Of a stretch of DNA of 64,000 bases, positions 9,267-17,748 are shown piece by piece. Below the pieces are notes generated by a model that was not told where the DNA came from, did not search any database, and saw nothing but the letters and a program-made list of their open reading frames with translations. The stretch lies in the NCBI GenBank assembly GCA_025517525.1, contig JAOPJZ010000009.1, positions 56,382 to 120,381 on the forward strand, given 5' to 3'. Positions within the stretch are counted from its first letter, which is position 1; each line of letters opens with the position of its first letter. The stretch comes from Natronosalvus hydrolyticus (GTDB taxonomy: Archaea; Halobacteriota; Halobacteria; Halobacteriales; Natrialbaceae). Both the position numbers and the translations under genes were made by a program.

Positions 9267-10498
9267 TCGACCTCACCAAACTCTGCTGTCGTCGGGGTCT
9301 CTTCGATTCGGTCCACGTCCAGGTCGTTGAGCGCCCGCTCGAGGTCGGCTTCGTCGGGGATGGCATAGATGTCGCAGTCGAACGCCTGGCCGTCGGCGAC
9401 GACCTGTGTATCGAAGACGAACGCAAACTCCTGGTCTTCGCCCAGTTGGATGACGACGGGGTCGATGACAGCGGCACCGATATCGTGGATAAACTCCGGC
9501 GGTGAGTGGTCGATGGTCGTATCGAGGACGTTGGCCCAACCATCGAGAAAACCACTGGCCATAATGTTGCCCAGTTCTTTGATCGCGCTGGTCCCCATCT
9601 CACCAAAGCCGTCTCCGTCGTGGTCGACCTCCATCGGTACCATCGCGTCGACGATTTCGTGTGCGGAGTCTTCGTCGAACAGGAACAGGAGGTAACCACT
9701 CGGTGTCCCGTCGAATTCGAACGCGACACCGACCAGCGGATCGTCCGCAATCTGCTGGGGAATCGCCTCGAGCGAGACGAAATTCAGCCGCCGGATTTCG
9801 ACGTTCGTCTCGATACCGGTCAGCGTCGTCGCCGTTTTGGCGACCTCCGTCGCCCCCTGTTCGGCCATCCGGTCGAAGCCCTCGAGTTTGTCGTACTCGA
9901 TACCGTCGCTTGATCGAAGCTCCTCGAGAAGTTGGGCCATCGATTCGCGTCGAGGGAACAGGTAGTGGCTGAAACTGATCTCGGTGCCAACGGCCTCGAT
10001 GTGGCTCTGAAAGAGCAATGCGAGGTCCTGGTCGTCGGGTGCTTCCTCGAGGTCGCCGAAGAAGGGGTCGACGGTTTTCGCCTCGATGAACTCCGGGGTT
10101 GAGACGTCGATGACGGTCTCGAGGACGTCCGCCCAGCCGTCGATGAAGCCGCTGTTCATCACCTGTCCGAGTTCGGTTGCCGCACTGCGACTCATCTCGT
10201 CGAACTCGTCGCCAGCTGAATCGGCGAGCAGCATTTCGACGACCTGAAGGGCGCTTTCGCGGTCGAATACGATGACTGAGTGCCCATCGAGGCCGCCAGT
10301 CACCTCGACTCGGATGCCGACTTTCTCGGTTCCGTCTTCGAAATCGGCGCGGATCTCCTTACCCCGCATGAAGTTCAGTTTCGTGACGCCAACCTGTGTC
10401 TCGACGCCGGTCATCTTGCTCAGCCGACCGGCGGCTAACCCAGCCCCTTCACGGGCCATTCGGTAGAACGTTCCGAGGGCGTTAACGTCGAGTTTCAT
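9263..10498 (-). CDS. Tandem CheC-like protein with two CheC domains
   Basis: The family dephosphorylates CheY-P using the motif [S/D]-x3-E-x2-N-x22-P. This 411-residue protein has two CheC repeats. The second (about residues 210-390) has an intact motif (SAIKELGN, then Pro 22 residues later). The first (about 1-190) has SAATELGQ, with Gln in place of the key Asn but the Pro at the correct distance. So one phosphatase site looks normal and one altered. The gene overlaps its neighbours by 4 bp on both sides, so it is probably translated with the preceding cheC and with cheD. Confidence 0.9.
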   Translation of the reverse strand: MKLDVNALGTFYRMAREGAGLAAGRLSKMTGVETQVGVTKLNFMRGKEIRADFEDGTEKVGIRVEVTGGLDGHSVIVFDRESALQVVEMLLADSAGDEFDEMSRSAATELGQVMNSGFIDGWADVLETVIDVSTPEFIEAKTVDPFFGDLEEAPDDQDLALLFQSHIEAVGTEISFSHYLFPRRESMAQLLEELRSSDGIEYDKLEGFDRMAEQGATEVAKTATTLTGIETNVEIRRLNFVSLEAIPQQIADDPLVGVAFEFDGTPSGYLLFLFDEDSAHEIVDAMVPMEVDHDGDGFGEMGTSAIKELGNIMASGFLDGWANVLDTTIDHSPPEFIHDIGAAVIDPVVIQLGEDQEFAFVFDTQVVADGQAFDCDIYAIPDEADLERALNDLDVDRIEETPTTAEFGEVE

Positions 10499-11100
10499 GC
10501 AGTGTGGACTTCGATTCCGTTGACCATCTCGACGAACTCTTCGAGGTCAGGGAATGCGTAAATTTCGGCCTCGATCTGATAGCTCGGAACCGAGAGATCC
10601 GAGTCGAAAAACAGGGCGAGGTCGTCGCCTCCCAGACCCGCTGTGCGGACAACGATATCGCCAGCCGGTGCGTACACCAGCTGTGGGGCGGCGATATCGA
10701 TTGCCCGGCCGAGAACGTCGGCCCAGCCGTCGATGAAGCCACTGGCCATCATGTTCCCCATCTCTTCGACGGCGCTACGGGCCATCTTCCCCGACACGTT
10801 CGACATGTCGTCGACGACGTCACGAAGCATGATCGCGGTGATTTTCTTCGCACTTGCTTCGGGGAACAGGATGAGGATGTGTCCGTGTGGCGGATCGAGC
10901 AACCGAACGCGGACGCCGACCCTCTTGCCCGGCTCGAGCTGTGTTTCGATGTCGTCGACGTCGATGAAGTTCGTCTTGGTCACCTCCATCTGAGCGTCTT
11001 CACCGGTCAGTTTGCTCATGTTGTCGGCGACGCCGTTCGTCCCGACTTTTGCCATTTCGTTGATAAAGCTCAGCTTGCGAATGTCGACCATCAGCGTCAT
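10495..11100 (-). CDS. cheC: CheY-P phosphatase CheC
   Basis: The 201-residue single-domain CheC has the full phosphatase motif SAVEEMGN followed by Pro after exactly 22 residues (ASGFIDGWADVLGRAIDIAAP region). It is expected to remove phosphate from CheY-P and to bind CheD. The N-terminus reads MTLMVDIRKLSF; a start at the second Met (11091) is equally possible. It follows cheA after 37 bp and overlaps the next cheC-type gene by 4 bp. Confidence 0.92.
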   Translation of the reverse strand: MTLMVDIRKLSFINEMAKVGTNGVADNMSKLTGEDAQMEVTKTNFIDVDDIETQLEPGKRVGVRVRLLDPPHGHILILFPEASAKKITAIMLRDVVDDMSNVSGKMARSAVEEMGNMMASGFIDGWADVLGRAIDIAAPQLVYAPAGDIVVRTAGLGGDDLALFFDSDLSVPSYQIEAEIYAFPDLEEFVEMVNGIEVHTA

Positions 11101-11137
11101 AGGTATCGGATTCTCCGTGGGTGTGTGTCGTTGGTGT

Positions 11138-14100
11138 TCATAGGGTCGTCACGTCCAGTATGTTGACTACTTCGCCCCGGCCACGAACGGTTGCACCGCT
11201 GAGGCCAGGAATACCGCTCATAACCCCCTCGAAGGGTTTGACGACGACTTCCTGCTGACTGCGCACGTTGTCACAGTGTAACGCAACCGAGCGAACGTCG
11301 TCTCGAATGCGGATAACCATCCCTTCTTCGAGGTCGATATCCGAACGAACCTCAAGCGTGTTCGCCAGGTCGATGACCGATATCTGGTCATTAGCCGGCG
11401 TCGACAGGACGGGCTCTCCGTTGTCGATCTCGATCGATCGGCCGTCGTCAATGTCCTGTACGGTTTTGAGCGGGATGCCAAACTCTTCGCCCCCAAGTTC
11501 GAAGAATAGCACCTCCGCAATCGCGACCGTGACCGGCAACTGCATGGTCACGGTCGTCCCCTGTCCCGGTGTACTGTCGACGGTTACCGTTCCGTCGAGG
11601 TCTTCGATCGTCCGTTTCACGACGTCCATCCCCACACCTCTGCCGCTGACATCCGTTATCTCCGAAGCCGTTGAAAGACCGGGATGGAAGATGAGTTCGT
11701 ACACGTCGTCGTCTTCCATCGACTCGGCCTCGTCTTCGGTCAGGATATCCGCCTTGAGTGCTGCGGCCCGTAACTTCTCGGGATCGATTCCGCGGCCGTC
11801 GTCTTCGACCCGTATCGTCACCTGGTCTCGGGCGCGCTCGGCGTACACTTCGACCGTCCCTTCGCGTGGTTTGTCGACCGCCTCGCGATGGTCGGGTCCT
11901 TCGATGCCGTGATCGACCGCGTTGCGAACGAGGTGGATAAGCGGGTCACCCATACGGTCGAGAACCGTCCGGTCGAGTTCGACGTCTTCACCTTGGATCC
12001 TGAATCCGACGTCTTTGCCCTGGTCGCGTGCAATGTCTCGAACCGTCCGTGGCAGCCGGTTGGTCACCGTCTCGAGTGGAACGAGTCTTACGTCCATCAC
12101 GGTTTCCTGGAGATCGGACGTGAGATCTTCGAGGTCGTCGAGTTCGCGATCGATCGCCTCGAGGTCGTCTCCCTGTTCTATCGTGTGCCGAAGGCGAACG
12201 CGCGAGGTCACCAGGCCCTCGACCAGATTGAGGAGGGTATCGACCTGCTCGATGTCGACGTGAACGGACTGTCGCTGGTCGTCCGCTCGGGCGAGTTTCT
12301 CTTCTTCAGTTTCCTCCGGGATCGAAATCTCCGGAATCGGCATCGGTGGGACGTCCTCGTAGACGCGCGAGGCCTGTTCGTCATCGGAAGACGAATCTTC
12401 ACCGAATCCGGCAGCGCTCGAGTCGCTGGGCTGGGTTGCCTCGATATCGACTGTCGAGGCGGACACGTCTGCGAACTGGCCATCGTCGTCACCGAGGACA
12501 TCGGCCGTCGCTCCGAAGTCGTCTGCGGAGCCGGCTTCATCCGCGAAGTCGGCGTCAGCCCCGAGATCGAGCGATTCATCCTCGAACGCGCTGTCAGTGG
12601 CTTCGTCGGTATCTGTGGCCTCTGACTCGCCGTCGAACGTTGCGTCGCCGGTGTCATCCAGAGATTCGGCAAGACCGAGATCGAACGTATCGCTCGGCTC
12701 GGACTCGGTTTCATCGAAACGTTCAACTCCTTCGTCGAACGCCAAGAAGTCGTCTTCGTCTGCGCCGAACCCGTCTTCCGTTTCACTGAACGCCGACTCG
12801 TCGGTCGATTCGTCGAATTCCTCTTCGACCAGGCCGATCTCGTCATCGCTGTCACTGGGGGCGAATTCGTCATCGCTCTCGGTGTCGGCCGCTTCCGTCT
12901 CGCCAGCGTCGAATGCCTCGGCCTCTTCAATGGTAGTCGAATCTGCCTCGAGCGAGTCGGCCTCGTCGATCTCGAGCGAGTCTGGTGCGTCAACGTCGAC
13001 TGCTTCGACTTCGTCAACGTCGACATCGATTGCATCCGCTTGGTGGTCCTCGCCTGTGATCGCTGGCTCACCATCTGCTTCGGGAGCTGTGTCGGCGAAA
13101 TCGACGTCCTCGAGGGCTTCGACCGAGGCAATCTCCTCGTCGTTCTCGGCGGGTTCTTCGATTTCTGCGTCGGCGTCTCCCGGTTCAGCATCGAATGCGT
13201 CGTCGGCAAACGATCCGAAAGCTTCGTCGTCGGCAACGAGGTCGTCCTCCGGCGGCTCAATCTCCTCGTCACCTACCTCATCCGACTCGAGTACGTCATC
13301 GAGCACCCCGTCAGAGCTGGCGTCTTCGTCACCCACCACCGGAGTCTCCGCAGCGTCGTCGTCTGCCTGCAGGTCCGGTTGGGGGTCCGTTTCGATACTG
13401 GATTCTGCCATATTGAGGGGGTCCTCACGGACGCCGAGGAAGCTGTTGTCAGCGGTGTCGACGTCGTCGCCGAGTAACTCGTCCATGTCGACTTCTTCTT
13501 CACTGTCAAACTCGTCGAACTCGAGTTCGTCGAGTTCTGACTGGAGCTCGTCGAACCCGACCATCTCCACTTCGTCTTTGAGTTCAGCGAAGACGGCACT
13601 GGCATCGTCGACTTCATCGCCGTCCGCTTCGATAGGCTCGTGGCTGTCCGCCTCGACATCGACCGGTTCGGGTTCGTCGACGTCATCCACTTTTGCTGGC
13701 TCGGGGATTTCGGGTTCGTCTGCTGTCTCACCGAGCAAATCGTCGAACGAACCGGCATCACCCATGTCGTCGAACGCCTCGAGTTCGGATTCGTCGACGT
13801 CTTCGACCATCGCGTCGAGGTCGTCGAACTCTTCGAACTCGTCGAGTAATTCGTCGACTGAAAGGTCTTGCGGGTCGCCTTCTGACAGCGAGTCCTCGTC
13901 ACTGTCGTCAACGTCCGGTGCGGGCGCCGGCGCTGGCGATGCTTCGAGTGCCGTTACCTGTTCGGTCACGTCGACGATGACGAACTCTTCGACCGCATCC
14001 ACCGGATCCAGGGCGGCCGAAATAGCTGCCTTGCCGACGGCACTGGCGAACACTGCATCGAAGCGGGTTCCGTACTGGTCGTTTTCGATTACTTCCTGTG

Positions 14101-14677
14101 AGGGCTCTGTTCCGATCAGATCGAACGCATCGATCAGTGCTTCGACAACGAGTTGTCCGTTGTTCACCGACTCGTGTTCGACGACCGAAAGGCGAACCAG
14201 ATAGACGTTGCCCTCGATATCGCTGGGCGGGTCGAATCTGGCCAGCACCGTCTCGATCTCCTCGACTGTCGGTTCCCGAATCGGCTGCTGGGAACCCGCC
14301 GACCGTCCCTCGAGCGGGCTCCGAAGCGACTCGATTGTCGCTCCGGGATCGCTGTCGATCTCGCCCGTCGCTGCTGCCTCATCGAGCATCGCCTCGAGTT
14401 CGTCGACGCCGTCGAAGATAACGTCCATCACGTCGCTCGTGATCTCGATTTCGTCGCCTCTGATGGCCTCGAGCAGATCTTCGATCGCGTGGGCGAGGTC
14501 GCTTGCGCGCTTCAACCCCATTGCGCCGCAGTTACCCTTGAGGGTGTGTGCGGTTCTGAAGATCGACTCCATCGCTTCCTCGTCGTTCGGATTCTGCTCG
14601 AGGGTCAACAGCGAGTTGTTCAGGCTCGTGATGTGTTCGTCGCTCTCTCGAGCGAACTCAGTCCAGTAATCAGTCAT
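11138..14677 (-). CDS. cheA: Chemotaxis histidine kinase CheA with very long acidic linker
   Basis: CheA phosphorylates CheY and CheB under receptor and CheW control. I chose the ATG at 14677 (MTDYWTEFARES), which overlaps the cheB stop by 8 bp; an ATG at 14689 would add MVRP. Domains: Hpt (1-120, phospho-His about 44 in TAHTLKGN); a P2-like region (about 130-240); an Asp/Glu-dominated low-complexity linker (about 245-780); dimerisation (about 797-860); kinase with N-box (VRNAVDHGIEG), G1 (DDGRGIDPEK) and G2 (SGRGVGMDVVK); C-terminal CheW-like domain. At about 1179 residues it is far longer than bacterial CheA, and nearly all the excess is the linker. Kinase boxes are intact. Confidence 0.96.
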   Translation of the reverse strand: MTDYWTEFARESDEHITSLNNSLLTLEQNPNDEEAMESIFRTAHTLKGNCGAMGLKRASDLAHAIEDLLEAIRGDEIEITSDVMDVIFDGVDELEAMLDEAAATGEIDSDPGATIESLRSPLEGRSAGSQQPIREPTVEEIETVLARFDPPSDIEGNVYLVRLSVVEHESVNNGQLVVEALIDAFDLIGTEPSQEVIENDQYGTRFDAVFASAVGKAAISAALDPVDAVEEFVIVDVTEQVTALEASPAPAPAPDVDDSDEDSLSEGDPQDLSVDELLDEFEEFDDLDAMVEDVDESELEAFDDMGDAGSFDDLLGETADEPEIPEPAKVDDVDEPEPVDVEADSHEPIEADGDEVDDASAVFAELKDEVEMVGFDELQSELDELEFDEFDSEEEVDMDELLGDDVDTADNSFLGVREDPLNMAESSIETDPQPDLQADDDAAETPVVGDEDASSDGVLDDVLESDEVGDEEIEPPEDDLVADDEAFGSFADDAFDAEPGDADAEIEEPAENDEEIASVEALEDVDFADTAPEADGEPAITGEDHQADAIDVDVDEVEAVDVDAPDSLEIDEADSLEADSTTIEEAEAFDAGETEAADTESDDEFAPSDSDDEIGLVEEEFDESTDESAFSETEDGFGADEDDFLAFDEGVERFDETESEPSDTFDLGLAESLDDTGDATFDGESEATDTDEATDSAFEDESLDLGADADFADEAGSADDFGATADVLGDDDGQFADVSASTVDIEATQPSDSSAAGFGEDSSSDDEQASRVYEDVPPMPIPEISIPEETEEEKLARADDQRQSVHVDIEQVDTLLNLVEGLVTSRVRLRHTIEQGDDLEAIDRELDDLEDLTSDLQETVMDVRLVPLETVTNRLPRTVRDIARDQGKDVGFRIQGEDVELDRTVLDRMGDPLIHLVRNAVDHGIEGPDHREAVDKPREGTVEVYAERARDQVTIRVEDDGRGIDPEKLRAAALKADILTEDEAESMEDDDVYELIFHPGLSTASEITDVSGRGVGMDVVKRTIEDLDGTVTVDSTPGQGTTVTMQLPVTVAIAEVLFFELGGEEFGIPLKTVQDIDDGRSIEIDNGEPVLSTPANDQISVIDLANTLEVRSDIDLEEGMVIRIRDDVRSVALHCDNVRSQQEVVVKPFEGVMSGIPGLSGATVRGRGEVVNILDVTTL

Positions 14678-15854
14678 CGGTCTCACCATCCGTGGTAAAC
14701 GCGTCTACGATTCGGTCGACGAGTGCTGACGCAGGCACTACCTCGTCGACACAACCGGTTTCGATCGCCTGTCGGGGGATACCGAATACCGGGCTCGTCG
14801 CTTCGTCCTGGGCTATCGTGTGGCCGCCGGCGGCATTGATAGCCTCGATACCGGCCGCCCCGTCTTTACCCATCCCGGTCAACACGACGCCACAGAGGGG
14901 GTCGGTGACCGTCTCCGCTGCTGTTTCCATCGTAACGTCGATCGATGGCCGAACGCCGTGGACCCGGGGACCGCTCGTCAATGCGACCTCGAGTTCACCA
15001 TCGTCGTTGTCGGTGACGGTCAGGTGATGGCCACCTTTGGCGATTAACACGTCACCAGCACGGACGCGGTCGCCGTCGCTCGCTTCCCTGACGTCGTATT
15101 CGCTGGCGGAATCCAGCCGGTCTGCCAGTCGCTTCGTGAAGTCTGGCGGCATGTGCTGTACGATCAGGACTTTCGCTTCGAGTGCTGACGGTAATCCCGC
15201 CACCACACGCTCGATGATCTTCGGGCCACCAGTCGAGGCACCGATCACTATCGTCGGATGGTCCAGAAGCGGACCCTCGACAGGGGTTTTTGTGTCCGGT
15301 GTGTCGGCGCTCGACACCCGTCTGGTTGTTCGAGGACTGGCGGTGGCTGGTTTTGCCCCGCCTGCTGTCGTACTCGGGACCGCAGCCTGGCGGTCCGGGT
15401 CGGGTACCTGTCGTTTCGTCGCGTGAACCGCGGCCGTCGCCCGAGCGAGTGCGAGTGACGATATCGTTGCTTCCGACAGCGCATCGACTTTCTCGACGAC
15501 GGCGTCGGCGAGATGGGCGATATTCTGCTCACTGGAACTCGCCGATTTCGGCAGAAAATCCAGGGCACCCCGTTCGAGTGCCTCGAGCGTCGCTGTCGCG
15601 CCACGTTCTGTGTGTGCGCTGAGCATCAAGATTGGCGTCGGATTTCGTGACATGATGCGTTCGACGGCTTCGAGGCCACCCATACCGGGCATCTCGACGT
15701 CCATCGTGATGACGTCCGGTTCGTTTGCTTCGACCATCTCGATTGCTTCGTCACCTGTACTCGACGTACAGACGTCGTATCCAGCGGCTGTGAGCGCGTT
15801 ACCGACGACTGTCTGCATGAACTGCGAGTCGTCGACAACGAGTACACACGTCAT
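14670..15854 (-). CDS. cheB: Chemotaxis response regulator methylesterase CheB
   Basis: CheB removes methyl groups from, and deamidates, chemoreceptors when phosphorylated by CheA. The 394-residue product has a receiver domain (1-120, with VVDDSQFMQ and phospho-Asp in VITMDVEMPGM). A Pro/Thr/Ala-rich linker follows (about 150-195), then the methylesterase domain with catalytic Ser in VIGASTGGPK (about residue 207), His in VLIVQHMPPDF and Asp in VVLTGMGKDGAAG. The start overlaps the cheY stop by 4 bp and the stop overlaps the cheA start by 8 bp. Confidence 0.96.
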   Translation of the reverse strand: MTCVLVVDDSQFMQTVVGNALTAAGYDVCTSSTGDEAIEMVEANEPDVITMDVEMPGMGGLEAVERIMSRNPTPILMLSAHTERGATATLEALERGALDFLPKSASSSEQNIAHLADAVVEKVDALSEATISSLALARATAAVHATKRQVPDPDRQAAVPSTTAGGAKPATASPRTTRRVSSADTPDTKTPVEGPLLDHPTIVIGASTGGPKIIERVVAGLPSALEAKVLIVQHMPPDFTKRLADRLDSASEYDVREASDGDRVRAGDVLIAKGGHHLTVTDNDDGELEVALTSGPRVHGVRPSIDVTMETAAETVTDPLCGVVLTGMGKDGAAGIEAINAAGGHTIAQDEATSPVFGIPRQAIETGCVDEVVPASALVDRIVDAFTTDGETDD

Positions 15855-16213
15855 GCCGCAACGACGTCAGCGAGGGCTTTCCGTACGCTGGGTTCTTCGA
15901 ACGGCTTTGTCACGTAGCCGTCTGCCCCAGCCTTTACGGCGAGTTTCATCTTCTCTCGTTGCCCGACACTCGTACACATGATGACGCGGGATTGCGGATC
16001 GAGTTTCTTGATCGCAGCCGTCGCTTTGATACCGTTACATTTCGGCATCACGATATCCATCATGACGATGTCGGGATTCTTTTCTTTATACAGTTTGACT
16101 GCTTCAGCGCCGTTCGACGCCTCTCCGACGATATGGTAATCCTGCTCGAGAATCTGTCGCAGTAAATTACGCATAAAATGAGAGTCGTCTACGATGAGCA
16201 CCCCTGTCGACAT
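15851..16213 (-). CDS. cheY: Chemotaxis response regulator CheY
   Basis: CheY is a 120-residue single receiver domain. It carries the acid pair and following residues VDDSHFMRN, the phospho-Asp in DIVMMDIVMPKCNG, the Thr in MCTSVGQ and the Lys in YVTKPFEEP. In archaea CheY-P acts on the archaellum motor through CheF; no cheF or arl gene lies in this window. It is the first gene of the overlapping cheYBA-C-C-D-R run, so the promoter just upstream probably controls the whole operon. Confidence 0.96.
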   Translation of the reverse strand: MSTGVLIVDDSHFMRNLLRQILEQDYHIVGEASNGAEAVKLYKEKNPDIVMMDIVMPKCNGIKATAAIKKLDPQSRVIMCTSVGQREKMKLAVKAGADGYVTKPFEEPSVRKALADVVAA

Positions 16214-16235
16214 TCAATTGTACACCAAACTTCGA

Positions 16236-16244
16236 TAGAAATAC
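16236..16244 (-). promoter_or_regulatory. Probable TATA box of the cheY operon
   Basis: On the minus strand TTGTATTTC is centred about 27 bp before the cheY ATG at 16213, so the message would be nearly leaderless. Confidence 0.45.
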
Positions 16245-16269
16245 AACTACCATAAATGCTGTCTCCCGA

Positions 16270-16285
16270 TTATCACACGTGATAA
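16270..16285. promoter_or_regulatory. Palindrome upstream of the cheY promoter
   Basis: TTATCAC and GTGATAA form perfect 7-bp arms separated by AC. The site lies about 25 bp upstream of the proposed cheY TATA box and downstream of cheW, a suitable place for an activator or operator. No protein is known from the sequence to bind it. Confidence 0.4.
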
Positions 16286-16337
16286 ATGATGCGAGCGGAT
16301 GTGAGCTACCCGTCTCCTCGAGTCTCGGGGAAGTTTG

Positions 16338-17081
16338 TTACGACTCGTGTCCGGATGCTAACAACAGTCGCTCGACGTCGACGAGTCCGGTTGCTTCGAC
16401 GATGATCTCCGGTGGTTGTTCGGACTCTTGCTCTTTCTCGGGTTCCTCTTCGAGGACGAACTCGTCGCTGACAACGTCGTCGTTGGCCTCTTCGGTCGGG
16501 AGCGACAACGACTCGTCCGGTTGATTCGTGCGCCCAAACCGACTCTCGCGAGTCGTGTTCCCTCGACCGCTTCGCTCGGCCCGTCGTTCTTGCTCGACGA
16601 GTGCGACGATAAGGGGGTGGTTGATCGCGCCGCCGGCGACCGTCGGATCGTCGACATCTTCGGGTCCGTGAACGTCTGCCTCGGGCACGGTCTGGACGCC
16701 AAACACTTCGTCAATGGTGATCGCTGCCGACTGCTGGTCGGTCGGACGGTCGAACACGAGCAACCGCTGTTTCGTTGTCGGCGGTTCGTCCGCCGGAAAG
16801 TGGACTCGTGGGTCGACGAGTGCCGTAATCTCCCCGCGGATGTCGACGAGGCCATTGACGGCCGGCGGTGCTCGGGGGACGTTGGTGACATCGGCCGGTT
16901 CGGGCGGATCGGTGATCGTTTTGACGTCGTCGACCGGAAACGCCAGACGGTGTTCCCCGATAGCGACGTAAACGAACCGCTCGAGTTCCTCCGGTTCGTC
17001 TGCTTCGGGTGTCGATGGTTGCCGGTCGCCCGGGTCGTCGATACTGACGCCGAGCATTCGTTCGGAGAGGTCCGGACTCAT
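16338..17081 (-). CDS. cheW: Chemotaxis coupling protein CheW with acidic extension
   Basis: CheW bridges CheA and the chemoreceptors. The CheW domain occupies about residues 33-165 (FVYVAIGEHRLAFPVDDV, VNGLVDIRGEITALVDPRVHF, ITIDEVFGVQTV). The 247-residue product is longer than a plain CheW because of an acidic, charged C-terminal tail (about 175-235, with EEEPEKEQESEQPPE) that has no known role. The gene lies 124 bp upstream of cheY in the same direction. A minus-strand TATA-like GTTTTAGGG about 30 bp before its ATG suggests its own promoter. Confidence 0.92.
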   Translation of the reverse strand: MSPDLSERMLGVSIDDPGDRQPSTPEADEPEELERFVYVAIGEHRLAFPVDDVKTITDPPEPADVTNVPRAPPAVNGLVDIRGEITALVDPRVHFPADEPPTTKQRLLVFDRPTDQQSAAITIDEVFGVQTVPEADVHGPEDVDDPTVAGGAINHPLIVALVEQERRAERSGRGNTTRESRFGRTNQPDESLSLPTEEANDDVVSDEFVLEEEPEKEQESEQPPEIIVEATGLVDVERLLLASGHES

Positions 17082-17225
17082 ACGTTGGTCGACTATCTCA
17101 GTCCATCCCTAAAACGTTGACTCTCATAGGGGATGCCAGTTTGTGGTCGATTACCGATTTCTACAGTCGATGGGCTGAATGTGACGACGGCCGCCCCAGG
17201 TACACGCCTCGGTGAACCCGGAGAC

Positions 17226-17239
17226 GAAAGGCCCTTAAG
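17226..17239 (+). promoter_or_regulatory. BRE/TATA promoter of SRP RNA
   Basis: CGAAAGG followed by CCCTTAAG forms a BRE-TATA pair centred near 17236. The predicted start is 23-27 bp downstream, near 17258-17263, which agrees with the 5' edge of the SRP RNA fold. The 140 bp between this promoter and cheW hold nothing else I can name. Confidence 0.55.
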
Positions 17240-17257
17240 GGGTGGGCAGCTAGTGCC

Positions 17258-17572
17258 AGTTGGACTAGGTCGGGCAGTTAGGCCCTGCTCACAACTCACC
17301 CTATGGCCTTCAGTGAGGACCGAAGCCCGTGGGCGTCCGGTCTGACCGGCCGGGGCCCCGGGAGCTAACGTGGAAGCCTCGTCCGTCGGGGACAGCGGTC
17401 TACGGTGACCGTCCGCAGGGACGACTCATCGTGGTTAATCGGCGACAGCCCATCAGGCGCGGAAGCGAGCAGTGGACCGCCGAACACCTGTCGCTCGACG
17501 GGTCGCGGGGTGGAGAAGGCAACCGGGATTCCCCCGTCCGGAACGCCGGGCAATCGCGGGGTCCGCATTCAT
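17258..17572 (+). ncRNA. Signal recognition particle (7S) RNA
   Basis: This is the archaeal SRP RNA, the scaffold for SRP19 and SRP54 in co-translational protein targeting. The 5' part has the Alu-like hairpins: GGGCAG pairs with CTGCTC (H3), and CTCAC with GTGAG (H4), each with GGCC-type loops able to kiss; GGTC pairs with GACC (H2). The start of the long helix 5, GCCCGTGGGCGTCC, pairs with the strand near 17540 (CGTCCGGAACGCCGGGC). Helix 8 at about 17441-17481 carries the SRP54-binding symmetric loop (ATCAGG opposite AGCAG) around a GGAA tetraloop at 17461-17464. Ends are estimated to within about 10 nt. A T-run follows. Confidence 0.88.
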
Positions 17573-17588
17573 ATCGATTTTTCATTTC
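17573..17588 (+). terminator. T-rich terminator after SRP RNA
   Basis: ATCGATTTTTCATTTC directly follows the 3' strand of the SRP RNA, matching the oligo-T termination signal usual for archaeal stable RNAs. The 160 bp from here to the next ATG hold no gene. Confidence 0.45.
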
Positions 17589-17748
17589 GACCAGTCTACG
17601 CTGTAGTCCCTGTACTGGCTGTAACTCAGCGTCTCACCACCTCCTCGAGTCGGGACTATGGGGACTCACCTGCGCTCGAGAACTGTCTTTTCGCGCTCGA
17701 GACTGCCGTAACCAAAACACCATTGGGTCCTGGCGTTCCGGTAGTGGT

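Noticed and set aside
12597..14204. Long plus-strand open frame (535 codons) opposite cheA
   Set aside because: It is Ser-dominated and lies exactly opposite the acidic linker of cheA; GAC/GAG-rich DNA opens such mirror frames. No start signals or family motifs.
17120..17225. Possible tRNA or second RNA before the SRP RNA
   Set aside because: No cloverleaf, no T-loop GTTCRA pattern, and no pairing I could build.
17329..17748. N-terminal extension of the HTH-10 gene
   Set aside because: It would run through the SRP RNA gene; composition is not protein-like.
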